This document shows positions 46,109 to 54,879 of a stretch of DNA of 64,000 bases, piece by piece. Below the pieces are notes generated by a model, which saw only the letters and a list, made by a program, of their open reading frames with translations, searched no databases and was not told the DNA's origin. The DNA is from JBKHYJ01 sp046565505. Lineage in GTDB: Bacteria > Acidobacteriota > Blastocatellia > UBA7656. Every line of letters begins with the position of its first letter. The first letter of the stretch is position 1. Where the stretch lies: assembly GCA_046565505.1 (NCBI GenBank), contig JBKHYJ010000074.1, positions 124,001-188,000 of the forward strand, written 5' to 3'. Both the position numbers and the translations under genes were made by a program.

Positions 46109-47413
46109 TCAAAAGACCTGATAGGCGCGGCGCAGCAAATCTCGTTTGAGCGTGACGTAGCTCTGTTCCCCCGTCAGCGCGCGCAACAGGATAGTGCGGA
46201 CGCCCTTGTGATGGCGTGCCAGGCGAATCATCGCATCGGTGAATATATGACCGAAAAAGCGGCTGTGGTAGAACTGAGGGAGCCTGTAGGAAGCATGCTC
46301 AAGCTCAAGCCCGAACGCCGCGCGCCATAACTTCTCGTAGGAGGCTACCGCGCCATTGTATTCAGCGCAGTCGCAGCACCCCCCGACGACGCCATCTGAT
46401 TGCTCTCCAGAAGGGGCGCTACCCGAGCCGCGACCCGGCCGCGCCATGCCAGCCCTTCCCCGCTCGCCTATCATCGCGTCCGCCAGAATGTCTGCCGATT
46501 TGAACGCGTAATAGATCCCCTCGCCCGTGATCGGGTCGGCGAAGCCGGCCGCGTCGCCCACCAATGCCCAGCCTTCGCCGCCCGTGCGCAAGCCTTTCCA
46601 GCTCCCTTGGTCAAGGGTCGGGATTTTCGCCCCGAAAAAGCTGGTGCGCTCAGCCTCGGGCATGCGCCCGCCATAGTAGTCCCGTACGAAGTTAGATAGC
46701 ACTGTGCGCAGCTCGTCAGACGTTCGCTCGCCCAGCTTGGAGGCGACGCCGAAATTCATGGCCCCCTGCCGCGGGAACGCCCAGAGGTAGCCCGTGAAAT
46801 CCCTCGGGAATGAAACAATGGCCTCGTCAGCTCGCGGCTCGCCATTCCCGCTGCGAGCGCCGCCGACAGTATCCGCGCGCTCGTCTTCGACGTTATACCC
46901 GAAAGCGAGCGCAAGGTCATGTTTCGGGAAAATGCCGACGAGGCGCCGCCGCGTGAAGCTGGCCGCGCCATCCGCCCCTACAAGAAATCGCGCGCGCCAA
47001 GTGCCGCCGCCATCCGTCGATATACCCCACCCCTGACCCACGCGCGAAAAATCCTTCACGCCCGCGCGCACGAACCGCGCGCCGGCCCTGATCGCCCTGT
47101 CGAGCACAAGCCCATTGAGCACCTCGCGCGAATAGATGACGAATGGCTCCTCGACCTTTAACGTGACTCGCCGCCCGACGGGCGAGATCATAGTTATGCG
47201 GTTGACGGCCTTTCTCGGGTAGCTGGAATCTTCGAATAGGAACGCGAATTCTTTTATGGCGCGGGTAGGCACGCCCCCGCCGCAAGGCTTTTCCCACGCG
47301 CCCTTGGGGTCGAATAGGACTACGTCGCGCCCGGCGGCAGCGAGCCTCGTGGCGAGGTGCGCGCCAGCCGGTCCTGCGCCGACGATTGCAATCTCCGCTG
47401 AAGAATCCGGCAT
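46109..47413 (-). CDS. Geranylgeranyl reductase-like FAD oxidoreductase
   Basis: A 434-residue flavoprotein of the GGR/PHBH fold. The FAD motif is IAIVGAGPAGAHLATRLAAA (residues 8-27), followed by FDPKGAWEKPCGGGVPTRAI, whose CGGG with its Cys is a GGR hallmark, and GDAAGFADPITGEGIYYAFK. It could reduce the double bonds of isoprenoid chains of lipids or quinones. A Gly/Ser-rich insertion with the odd run CCDC (about 46367-46378) breaks the C-terminal half. No isoprenoid or chlorophyll genes are adjacent. Confidence 0.85.
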   Translation of the reverse strand: MPDSSAEIAIVGAGPAGAHLATRLAAAGRDVVLFDPKGAWEKPCGGGVPTRAIKEFAFLFEDSSYPRKAVNRITMISPVGRRVTLKVEEPFVIYSREVLNGLVLDRAIRAGARFVRAGVKDFSRVGQGWGISTDGGGTWRARFLVGADGAASFTRRRLVGIFPKHDLALAFGYNVEDERADTVGGARSGNGEPRADEAIVSFPRDFTGYLWAFPRQGAMNFGVASKLGERTSDELRTVLSNFVRDYYGGRMPEAERTSFFGAKIPTLDQGSWKGLRTGGEGWALVGDAAGFADPITGEGIYYAFKSADILADAMIGERGRAGMARPGRGSGSAPSGEQSDGVVGGCCDCAEYNGAVASYEKLWRAAFGLELEHASYRLPQFYHSRFFGHIFTDAMIRLARHHKGVRTILLRALTGEQSYVTLKRDLLRRAYQVF

Positions 47414-47774
47414 ACGTATGAAAGTCTAGCCGTCAGCCGGATCGCTTATCAAGCCTTCCCGCCCGGCGGCCGTCGCCGATTCTCTTTCGACGAAGGTAAT
47501 CATCAATCATCATTACGATCATTATGCTGCGCGGCCATAGGCGGAGAGAAGCAGGGCGAGGGGTAAGACGGGCCTACCTGCCGGTGATGCCGGCAGGGGC
47601 GCGGTCGGCCTCCGGGTATGTAAACGGCGGAGGCTACTCAAGTAAAAACCGTTAACGATCCAGCCCGTGCTCTGGCTTGAGCGCCTCCGCCATTAATTGA
47701 ATGGGCCAGTTGCGATCTTTTGCCATTTTTTTTGCGGGCTTCCGCCGCGTCGGGTGCGGGCCGCCGGCCAGGGC
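47414..47774. other. 361-nt intergenic region with hairpins
   Basis: Lies between the nuclease stop and the flavoprotein start, both on the minus strand. Hairpin one: cctgccgg (47577-47584) with ccggcagg (47590-47597). Hairpin two: gcctccg (47608-47614) with cggaggc (47628-47634). They are plausible terminators for the nuclease gene. Near 47500-47525 an AT-rich stretch of repeated atcat (aatcatcaatcatcattacg) may hold the flavoprotein promoter. No ORF convinces me. Confidence 0.4.
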
Positions 47775-48677
47775 TTACCTGGGCGCAGGGCTGGGCGCGT
47801 AGGAATTCAGCCAGGCCGTGTACCACAGGTTGGCGAGCATTTGAGAGCCGGCGGCAAGCCGCCCGGCCACGAACTTTTTCGAGCGCGCGTCCCTGTTATT
47901 TGCTTCCCAGCGCGCGTCTTTGTCCATGCGGTAAAGCTCCGGCACATGGCCGAAAGATTCGAACAGGTATTTGATTATATCTGAAAAAGGGTCGGACAAT
48001 TTCTGCGCGGTCTTGACCATATCGCTGAAATCCTCCGGCTTGATCTGCGCCTTGACGTATTCGCCCTCGAATCGCCAGTGTAGCGGCTCGCGCGTGTAAA
48101 GCTCGGGGTTCGAGCTGCCGCTCCACCCATTGTAATGGATCGTAGTGTGGAGCGGGTTCGACCCATCAGCCACGTAATGGCCCAGAACCCCCGCGTAATA
48201 GATTATGTTTTGCTCTATCTGATCCCGCTCGCCCGCATGCTGCGGGTCCCGCCACAACCTAAACAGCACCTGCACCTTTTGATACCCTTCGAGGATCGAA
48301 TAAGGCAAGAAACCGATATCTTTCGGGTCCTTCCCTTTCAGGCGCAGCCATTCGGCATACTGGTAGCGGTCGTTCGGGAACGCGTCGAAGTTTTCGGGCT
48401 TGTCTATGTCTATGAAATGGTCCGGCCCGTTGACCTCCGTCAGCGCCTTGTAGAGTTCCCTGTTGTCGCGCCAGCGGTCGGGCTCCGGGCCAAGGAAAGT
48501 GAGCCGCGCCGCCGCCGCTTTGAAGAAAGGCGGCATGTCGCCCGGCAGGTGGTCGGCCGCGACACGGTTGATGTAGCGATGCCCCTCGTCGCCCCAGGCC
48601 GCCGCCCCAGGGGGGAGCGCCATAGGCGAGGTGATGATGACGGCGAGCAAAGCTCCAGCCAGCTTTCTATTGCGCAT
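47775..48677 (-). CDS. S1/P1-type zinc-dependent nuclease
   Basis: From ATG 48677 (aaaggaac upstream) the protein has 300 residues with a signal peptide ending at AAAW. The mature N-terminus WGDEGHRYINRVAADHLPGD gives the first zinc ligands, Trp1 and His. DHFIDIDKPENFDA and GVLGHYVADGSNPLHTTIHY contain further His and Asp ligands. The three-zinc S1/P1 nucleases cleave single-stranded nucleic acids and 3'-nucleotides, and related zinc phospholipases C share the fold; the substrate is not certain. It is exported and stands as a single gene. Confidence 0.87.
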   Translation of the reverse strand: MRNRKLAGALLAVIITSPMALPPGAAAWGDEGHRYINRVAADHLPGDMPPFFKAAAARLTFLGPEPDRWRDNRELYKALTEVNGPDHFIDIDKPENFDAFPNDRYQYAEWLRLKGKDPKDIGFLPYSILEGYQKVQVLFRLWRDPQHAGERDQIEQNIIYYAGVLGHYVADGSNPLHTTIHYNGWSGSSNPELYTREPLHWRFEGEYVKAQIKPEDFSDMVKTAQKLSDPFSDIIKYLFESFGHVPELYRMDKDARWEANNRDARSKKFVAGRLAAGSQMLANLWYTAWLNSYAPSPAPR

Positions 48678-48698
48678 TCGAGTTCCTTTCGGGGTGCC

Positions 48699-48720
48699 GG
48701 ATTTTAGGCTATGGATTTTA
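48699..48720. repeat. Two GGATTTTA copies, 14 bp apart
   Basis: ggattttaggctatggatttta contains GGATTTTA at 48699-48706 and 48713-48720, exactly two heptads apart. The same heptad (GATTTTA/G) forms the inverted repeat on the other side of spoVR. An AT-rich element in a GC-rich genome. Confidence 0.45.
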
Positions 48721-48775
48721 AGCAGTAAGACTAATCTCTGCACGCATCATTGGCAAGCGGCGCGCCGGCGCCGTG

Positions 48776-50206
48776 TCAATCCTCGTCATGCTCGGTCCCG
48801 TTGTAATGCATCACCAGGGGCTCGTCGTCGACCACCGTTTCCAGGTGCACGTCGCGGCCCCAGAGCTTGTAGACGTATTCGAGCGTCTTGCGCGCGTACT
48901 TCATGTCGATCTCGACGCCCTCGAACCTGTGCATCAGGTAAAGCTCGCGGTTGCGCTCGTAATCCCCATCGACCACTTCGATGTATGGGAAGCCGAAATT
49001 CGTCATGTTCGCGACGAGCTGGTCGCGCACTTTCTCCCACTTCTTATCGGTTACGGTCCACTCCTCGTCGTCCACCAACTGGTAGACGAACAGGTCTAGC
49101 TCTTCGCAGAGCTCTTCCGTCAGGTAATTGCGCAGGAATGATATGTCGTTATCAAGCTCGCGCACTTCGAGCATCTTCTCGCGCCCCTCCCCGCCGCGCC
49201 TGCCGTATTTCTCGCGGTCTTCTTTGGAAGGGTTGTCCCACCGCCTCTCGATGTCCTCGAATATTTTATACCCGAGGTAGTATGGGTTGAGCTGCCCCTT
49301 GTGGGGCGACACGACCCCGGCGTGCAGCTCCGCGAATTCGATGTGATCGTTCGTCGCCAGGTTCATCTCGCGCATGATCCTGGAGTGCCAGATGCTCGCC
49401 CAGCCTTCGTTCATTATCTTGGTCTGCATCTGGGGGACGAAGTACTCCATCTCCTCATGCAGCATGGCCATGATGTCACGCTGCCAGTCTTCGAGCAGCG
49501 GCGAATTCTTCATGATGAAATAAACGAGGTCCTTCTCCGGCGCCTGAAGGCTGCGCTTGTGCTTGGCGTCCTCGTCGGAGTCTTTCGGGGCGTCCTGGAG
49601 CCCGATTTCGTCTTCGGAATAGAGGTCGTCATAGCGGCCCTCACGCCTCTTGCGTCTCAGCTCGGCCTCCTTCTTATCGCGGCCCTGCGCCTCCCGCTTG
49701 ATGAAGAAATTCGGGTCGATGTGCTCTTCTATGGAGAGCACGGCGTCCAGGAACTCCTCCACGACTTTACGGCCATGCTTGAATTCATAGTCCGCCATCC
49801 GGCGCGCGTGCATCGCGGCCTCGTCTACCATCCTGCGGTTCGTGCGCGAGAAGTAGACGTTGTTCTTGAAGAAATCCACGTGGCCGAGGACGTGCGCGAT
49901 GACCATCTTATTCTGAATCGGGGAATTCGTTTCGAGCAGGAAGGCGTAAGAGGGGTTCGAGTTGATGACGACTTCGTATATCTTCGACAGGCCGAAATCG
50001 TACATCATCTTCATCCGGTGGTAGGCCTTGCCGAAAGTCCAGTGCGAATAACGCCCCGGAAGCGCGTAGGAGCCGACCTCATACATGACGGAGGCCGGGA
50101 CAATCTCGAACCGCACGGGGAAAGGGTCCAGGTTGAACTTCACCGTCGCGATCTCCCATATCTGCTCAATCGCTTGATTGAGCTCTTTGACTTCCTTGTC
50201 GATCAT
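48776..50206 (-). CDS. spoVR: SpoVR family protein
   Basis: A 476-residue soluble protein of the SpoVR family, whose biochemical role is not known; in B. subtilis it affects cortex formation, and it is widespread in non-sporulating bacteria. Conserved stretches are ALPGRYSHWTFGKAYHRMKM near residue 50, LVYFIMKNSPLLEDWQRDIM around 230, and MNEGWASIWHSRIMREM. It is the last gene of the prkA-yeaH-spoVR operon, a stationary-phase and stress unit known from enterobacteria. It is separated from yeaH by 116 nt holding an AT-rich inverted repeat. Confidence 0.95.
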   Translation of the reverse strand: MIDKEVKELNQAIEQIWEIATVKFNLDPFPVRFEIVPASVMYEVGSYALPGRYSHWTFGKAYHRMKMMYDFGLSKIYEVVINSNPSYAFLLETNSPIQNKMVIAHVLGHVDFFKNNVYFSRTNRRMVDEAAMHARRMADYEFKHGRKVVEEFLDAVLSIEEHIDPNFFIKREAQGRDKKEAELRRKRREGRYDDLYSEDEIGLQDAPKDSDEDAKHKRSLQAPEKDLVYFIMKNSPLLEDWQRDIMAMLHEEMEYFVPQMQTKIMNEGWASIWHSRIMREMNLATNDHIEFAELHAGVVSPHKGQLNPYYLGYKIFEDIERRWDNPSKEDREKYGRRGGEGREKMLEVRELDNDISFLRNYLTEELCEELDLFVYQLVDDEEWTVTDKKWEKVRDQLVANMTNFGFPYIEVVDGDYERNRELYLMHRFEGVEIDMKYARKTLEYVYKLWGRDVHLETVVDDEPLVMHYNGTEHDED

Positions 50207-50225
50207 TCAACCCCCAAAACCACTC

Positions 50226-50314
50226 TATTTTGGATTTTAGATTTTGGATTGCCGGAGCGGGCCGAGCTGTTGGTTTTGCGGAGCGCCGAATCAAATAATC
50301 CAAAATCTAAAATC
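50226..50314. repeat. Heptad (GATTTTR) repeats forming an 18-bp inverted repeat
   Basis: The left arm from 50226 reads TATTTTG-GATTTTA-GATTTTG-GATT. The right arm 50297-50314 (aatccaaaatctaaaatc) is the exact complement of 50233-50250. The arms are separated by 46 nt. The element lies between yeaH and spoVR. The heptad structure resembles short tandemly repeated repetitive (STRR) elements known from cyanobacteria; the same heptad occurs past the far end of spoVR. Confidence 0.7.
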
Positions 50315-50322
50315 GGGAGCGT

Positions 50323-51480
50323 TTATTCTCCGCGGATGCCGAAGAACTCTTTGAGCGCGGGGTACACCTCATCCTTATCGTCTATCCGCACGCCCACGAA
50401 CCGCCCTTGATTCTTCAGCCTGTCCTTAAAGATTGACAGCAGCGCGCCCGACGACCGCCGGTAGCTCGAAGCGCCTTCCTCGCCTATCTCGCCGTAGCCG
50501 AATAGATTGCAGGTGCTTATCAGCTCGTCGGCGAGCCTCACAGCCTCGTCGTTGTCCGAGTAATAATTGTCCCCATCGGAGAAGTGGAACGGGTAGATGT
50601 TCCAGTCCCTGGCGGGGAAACGCTCCGCGATCACTTCGAGCGCGAGCCTGTAGGCCGACGACACGACCGTCCCGCCCGACTCCCCCTGCGTGAAGAACTG
50701 CTCCTCGGTCACTTCCTTGGCCTCCGTGTGGTGGCTTATAAAGACTATCTTGACCTGGTCGTACTTGGTCTTGAGGAAGCGCACCATCCAGAAGTAAAAA
50801 GACCGGGCGATGTATTTCTTGAACTCACCCATAGACCCGCTGACGTCCATCATCGCCAGCACCACGGCGTTCGACTCATACTTGACCTGCTCCTCCCAGG
50901 TCCTGTACCGCAAATCCTCCTTCTTGAATGGCCCCATCTGCGCGCGCCCCGTTTCGCGCGCCTGGCGCTTGATGTTCTCGACGATGCTGCGCCGCTTGTC
51001 CAGGTTAGACAGGATGCCCGACCGGCGAATCTCGGTGAACTTGGTCGTCTTCGACTGCACGGCCTGCTTGGCCTTCTCTTCGAGGTAGGGGAGGTGGAGG
51101 TCTTCAAAGATCAGCTTGGCGATCTCGTCTATGTCAACTTCCGCCTCGTAGTATTCCTGGCCCGGGTGGTCGCCGGCGCCGGGCCCCTGGCCCGCGCCCT
51201 GGCCGGGTTGCCCTTCGCGGCCGATCACGTCCCCGACTTTCGTATTGCCGTCGCCCGTGCCGACGTGTTTCTTCTTGCGGTAATCGAACCGGAATTTGTA
51301 CTCGTCGAGCGAGCGGATCGGCACCTTCACCATGCGCTTGCCGTCCGACAGTATTATAGACTCGTTCGACACGATGGAGCCGAGGTTCTTCTTGATCGCC
51401 TCCCGCACCCGCTCCTTGTGGCGCTCCTGGTCGATCTGGCCCTTGCGCTGTAGCGACCAATCATTTCGTGATACTGACAT
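50323..51480 (-). CDS. YeaH/YhbH family protein (DUF444, von Willebrand A-like)
   Basis: A 385-residue protein of the DUF444 family. Its core has the MIDAS-like sequence MMDVSGSMGEFKKYIARSFY of a von Willebrand A domain, then VKIVFISHHTEAKEVTEEQF and NIYPFHFSDGDNYYSDND. The N-terminal part has a charged Gln/Glu/Lys segment and a flexible G/P/Q-rich region (about residues 90-110) before the vWA domain. In E. coli yeaH is co-transcribed with the kinase yeaG (prkA) in stress response; function unknown. taggagg precedes the ATG, immediately after a strong hairpin. Confidence 0.93.
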   Translation of the reverse strand: MSVSRNDWSLQRKGQIDQERHKERVREAIKKNLGSIVSNESIILSDGKRMVKVPIRSLDEYKFRFDYRKKKHVGTGDGNTKVGDVIGREGQPGQGAGQGPGAGDHPGQEYYEAEVDIDEIAKLIFEDLHLPYLEEKAKQAVQSKTTKFTEIRRSGILSNLDKRRSIVENIKRQARETGRAQMGPFKKEDLRYRTWEEQVKYESNAVVLAMMDVSGSMGEFKKYIARSFYFWMVRFLKTKYDQVKIVFISHHTEAKEVTEEQFFTQGESGGTVVSSAYRLALEVIAERFPARDWNIYPFHFSDGDNYYSDNDEAVRLADELISTCNLFGYGEIGEEGASSYRRSSGALLSIFKDRLKNQGRFVGVRIDDKDEVYPALKEFFGIRGE

Positions 51481-51495
51481 ATGGCCCTCCTAAAA

Positions 51496-51533
51496 TTACG
51501 CCCGCACCCCCTCGTCGGGTCGTGCGGGCGTAA
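51496..51533 (-). repeat. Strong hairpin between prkA and yeaH
   Basis: ttacgcccgcac (51496-51507) and gtgcgggcgtaa (51522-51533) are perfect 12-bp complements with a 14-nt loop. On the minus strand it is followed by ttttaggaggg, giving a short T-tract that runs into the yeaH ribosome site. It may be a partial terminator or a processing site setting prkA above yeaH. Confidence 0.65.
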
Positions 51534-51566
51534 CAAGAAGAGTATTACCCTGACGCGCCCGCGCGA

Positions 51567-53492
51567 TCAGCGCGACAGCAGCGTGCCGACGTACGTGAGC
51601 AGTTCGTTCGCGCAAACGGTGCAGTAGCCCGCCTCCGACACAAGCCTGTCTATCACCTCGTTGATGCGGCGGAGCTGGTCGGCGTCGGGCGTCTTCGCGG
51701 ACGTGGTTATCTTCACCACGTCTTTGAGGTCGGAGAAAATCTTCTTCTCTATAGCCTCTTTCAGCCGCTCGTGCGAGCGGTACTCGAAGGGCTTGCCCTT
51801 CCGCGCGTGGCTCGAAATCCTGATGAGTATCTCCTGGCGGAAGGTGTTCTTCGCGTTCTCGCTGATGCCTATCTGCTCCTCAATCGACCGCATCAGCTTC
51901 TCGTCCGGCTCAAGCTCCTCCTCCGTTATCGGGTCCTTGAGCTTCTCCTTGTTGCAGTAAGCTTCGACGTTGTCGAGGTAGTTGTCGCAGATGCCCTTTG
52001 CCATCTCCTCGAACGAGTAGACGAAGGCCCGCTGCACCTCGTTCTTGGCTATGTCGTCGTACTCGCGGCGGGCGACCGCGATCAGGTTGAGGTAGCGGTC
52101 GCGCTGTTCCGAGGAGATACCCGTGTGCTGCTCGAACCCATCCTTTATCGCCCTGAGCGCGTCGATGGGGTTGATGCAGGTGATGTTGTCGCGGACCAGC
52201 GCGCCCGACAGCCGGTTGATGATGTAGCGCGGGCTTATGCCGTCCATCCCCTCGCGCACGGTCTCTTCCTGCAACTCGCGAACGTCTTTAGACTTGAACC
52301 CCTCCACGTCCTCGCCGTCGTAAAGCTTCATCTTCTTGACGAGGTCCATGTTGGCCTTCTTAGGCTCTTCGAGCCTCGTCATCACGGCGAACATCGCCGC
52401 GACCTTCAGCGTCGAGGGCGCGATGTGTATGTTGCGCAGCGCCTCGGACTGCTTGAGCAGCTTGTCGTAGATGCGCTCCTCCTGCGAAGCCTTCAGGTTG
52501 TACGGCACCCTTATCATGATTATGCGGTCCTGAAGCGCCTCGCTCTTGCGGTTAGCCACGAACGCGCTGTACTCGTTCTCGTTCGTGTGCGAGATGATCG
52601 ACTCGTCGGCGTAGATGAGCGCGAAGCGGCCCGTCTTGATGTTCTGCTCCTGGCTGAGCGTCAGCAGGCTGTAGAGGAACTTCTCGTCTACCTTCAGCAT
52701 CTCGACGAATTCCATCAGCCCGCGGTTCGCTATATTCAACTCGCCGTCGAAGCGGTACGCGCGCGGGTCCGACTCGACCCCCACCTCGCCGATGGTCGAT
52801 AGGTCTATCGACCCGGTCAGCTCGGTTATGTCCTGCGACTTGGGGTCGGACGGCGCGAAGGTCCCGATACCTATGCGGTCCTTTTCGGAGAAGATCAGGC
52901 GGTGCACCAGGACGTCCTCGTGACGCCCCCTGTAAACGTGTTCGAGGTTATAACGGCACTGCGGGCAGAGCTCGCCTTCGATATAAAGACCATAATGGCG
53001 TGCGATTTCGGGGCGCAGTTCCAGGGGGATCAGATGCAGAGGCTCCTCATGCATGGGGCAGTCTTTGATGGCGTAGACCGCGCCGTTATCCGTGCGCGAC
53101 CACCTCTCAAGCCCGCGCTTGAGCATGGTGACGATGGTGGACTTGCCGCCGCCGACCGGGCCCATCAGCAGCAGGATGCGCTTGCGGACTTCGAGGCGCT
53201 GGCCCGCGGACTTGAAATACTCGACGATCTTCGAGATCGGCCCCTCAATGCCGAACAGCTCGTCGCTGAAGAAGTTGTAGCGCACGACCTCGTCGCGTGA
53301 GCCTTCGTTTACCTTCTCGACGCCGGAGGCCAGAATCATATCGCAAATACGGGCATGAGATAGCTTGGAAATACTCGGGTTTTGAAGTACCAGCTCGAAG
53401 TAATCGCGGAATGTGCCTTCCCAGGCTAACTGCTCGCGCTCGCGGCGGTGTGTTTCGAGGAGATCGCTTATATTAAATTTATTCTCTCCCAT
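51567..53492 (-). CDS. prkA: Serine protein kinase PrkA
   Basis: A 641-residue PrkA with the normal full length. The N-terminal AAA-like domain has Walker A LLMGPVGGGKSTIVTML and a cysteine pair region CPMHEE...CPQC. The C-terminal part contains NENEYSAFVANRKSEALQDR and the kinase-related DPITEEELEPDEKLMRSIEE. PrkA phosphorylates a protein in sporulating B. subtilis and is an AAA+ protease in some views; in E. coli it is YeaG, induced by starvation. It is the first gene of the three-gene operon, with ggaggt ideally placed. Confidence 0.96.
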   Translation of the reverse strand: MGENKFNISDLLETHRREREQLAWEGTFRDYFELVLQNPSISKLSHARICDMILASGVEKVNEGSRDEVVRYNFFSDELFGIEGPISKIVEYFKSAGQRLEVRKRILLLMGPVGGGKSTIVTMLKRGLERWSRTDNGAVYAIKDCPMHEEPLHLIPLELRPEIARHYGLYIEGELCPQCRYNLEHVYRGRHEDVLVHRLIFSEKDRIGIGTFAPSDPKSQDITELTGSIDLSTIGEVGVESDPRAYRFDGELNIANRGLMEFVEMLKVDEKFLYSLLTLSQEQNIKTGRFALIYADESIISHTNENEYSAFVANRKSEALQDRIIMIRVPYNLKASQEERIYDKLLKQSEALRNIHIAPSTLKVAAMFAVMTRLEEPKKANMDLVKKMKLYDGEDVEGFKSKDVRELQEETVREGMDGISPRYIINRLSGALVRDNITCINPIDALRAIKDGFEQHTGISSEQRDRYLNLIAVARREYDDIAKNEVQRAFVYSFEEMAKGICDNYLDNVEAYCNKEKLKDPITEEELEPDEKLMRSIEEQIGISENAKNTFRQEILIRISSHARKGKPFEYRSHERLKEAIEKKIFSDLKDVVKITTSAKTPDADQLRRINEVIDRLVSEAGYCTVCANELLTYVGTLLSR

Positions 53493-53876
53493 TTCTTACC
53501 TCCGAATACCACTCAGCATAATGACCGCCAGGCGTCCTGCAAGATCGCACGTCTTAGCGTCGGCGCGTCAGCCGATGACGTACACTCGCGTCATCGCAAA
53601 TTGCGAATCCACTCCTGCGCGGGAGCTGCCTGTCCACGGCTTGCAACGGCCCATTTACAGCGAGAGTTAGGACGACACACAGTCTACGGCACAGTCGGGG
53701 GTGGAATCCGGCTGCTCGGGGCTCGACTGGATGCACGCTCAACCTCGATAAATCAAAAGCGAAGCATCTTATCAATCTAGCTTTCGTTCAAGGATCAAAA
53801 GCTTCAATAACTCGTCTCGGAGCATTATAGCACAACGTGCAAGCGGCTTTGCCAAACGGTTTTAGATCGCGCCCGC
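53493..53876. promoter_or_regulatory. Intergenic region upstream of prkA with palindrome
   Basis: 384 nt without a convincing gene. tcgcaa-a-ttgcga (53594-53606) is a 6-bp-arm palindrome about 100 nt before prkA. cgatgacg and cgtcatcg near 53572-53595 also pair (8 bp), directly beside it. A poor promoter on the minus strand, TTGCAG with TATGCT 16 nt apart, is close to prkA. This region must hold the stress-operon promoter; a specialised sigma factor may be used, but I cannot identify it. Confidence 0.4.
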
Positions 53877-54815
53877 CTACACTGTATCGTGTAAAACCAC
53901 GCGGGGCCTCACTATTTGCCGCGCGGGGTCGTACTCGCCGACGCCCATAAGCTGCCCCGCCTCGCCGCACAGCCGCACAGCCCCCGCGCCGCCTCGGACG
54001 GCCTCCGCCTCTTCCGCCGACACGCCGAACTCGCGGCCATTAAGTACCCGCCTCGCCCTCTCTTGGTCGAGCGTCAAAAGCGACAGGTGAGCGAGCATGT
54101 CTGACGGGGTGACGGCGCGGGGTCCGAGAGCGGCCCCGCGGCCCATCGCCTCGACCTCGTCAAGCGTTAGCGAGCCCTCGATTCTGAACCGGCCGACCGC
54201 CAGGCGGCGGAGCGCAGCCAGGTGCGCCCCCACGCCGAGCTTATCGCCCATGTCATGCGCCAGCGTCCTTATATAAGTGCCGGACGAGCAGCGCACTCGC
54301 ATCATGAAATCGCGCGTGCCGTCTTCATTCTCGGCGGGACGCGCTTCCTCGCCGCCTATTAATTCGATGGAATGGATGGTGACCGGCACGGGCGCTCGCT
54401 CGACTTCGCGCCCCTCGCGAGCGGCGCGGTAGAGGCGTTCGCCGCCCACCTTCTTCGCGGAATACATCGGCGGTAACTGTAACATCGGGCCTGTGAACTC
54501 ATGGAGCGTGCGGCGCAGGTCCGCCGCGCTCAACCCGCGCGGCGGGCGGAGCGGGCCTATCTGTTTGCCCGTGAGGTCCTGCGTGTCCGTGGCGAAGCCG
54601 AGCCTTACTGTCGCGGTGTACTCTTTATCAAGGCCGACGAGGAATTGGACGAGCCGCGTGGCCTGCCCTATACAGACCACGAGCACGCCGGTCGCGAACG
54701 GGTCGAGCGTTCCCGCATGCCCGACCCGCCGTGTGGCCGCCGCGCGCCTGACGCGCGACACCACGTCATGCGAAGTCAACCCTTCGGGCTTATCGATGAC
54801 GAGCGCGCCGATCAT
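53877..54815 (-). CDS. truB: tRNA pseudouridine(55) synthase TruB
   Basis: TruB makes pseudouridine 55 in the T loop of tRNAs. The catalytic Asp lies in RRVGHAGTLDPFATGVLVV, and the N-terminus GALVIDKPEGLTSHDVV is the family opening. RCSSGTYIRTLAHDMGDKLG is the later conserved segment, and a PUA-like C-terminal part follows. From ATG 54815 it has 312 residues; TTG 54833 is an alternative start and neither has a good ribosome site. It is usually near infB/rbfA, but here it follows the SagB-like gene by 46-64 nt. Confidence 0.94.
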   Translation of the reverse strand: MIGALVIDKPEGLTSHDVVSRVRRAAATRRVGHAGTLDPFATGVLVVCIGQATRLVQFLVGLDKEYTATVRLGFATDTQDLTGKQIGPLRPPRGLSAADLRRTLHEFTGPMLQLPPMYSAKKVGGERLYRAAREGREVERAPVPVTIHSIELIGGEEARPAENEDGTRDFMMRVRCSSGTYIRTLAHDMGDKLGVGAHLAALRRLAVGRFRIEGSLTLDEVEAMGRGAALGPRAVTPSDMLAHLSLLTLDQERARRVLNGREFGVSAEEAEAVRGGAGAVRLCGEAGQLMGVGEYDPARQIVRPRVVLHDTV

Positions 54816-54879
54816 AAGAGTGCCGTGCGACAAGCGGCCCGAGAGCCGGGAAGCAAACCCCGTCCCGTCACCTGTCGCC

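Noticed and set aside
49301..50410. 369-codon plus-strand frame opposite spoVR
   Set aside because: Antisense to SpoVR, extending into the heptad repeat; composition is shadow-like.
51771..52802. 343-codon plus-strand frame opposite prkA
   Set aside because: Antisense to PrkA, rich in Leu/Arg/Val with no motifs.
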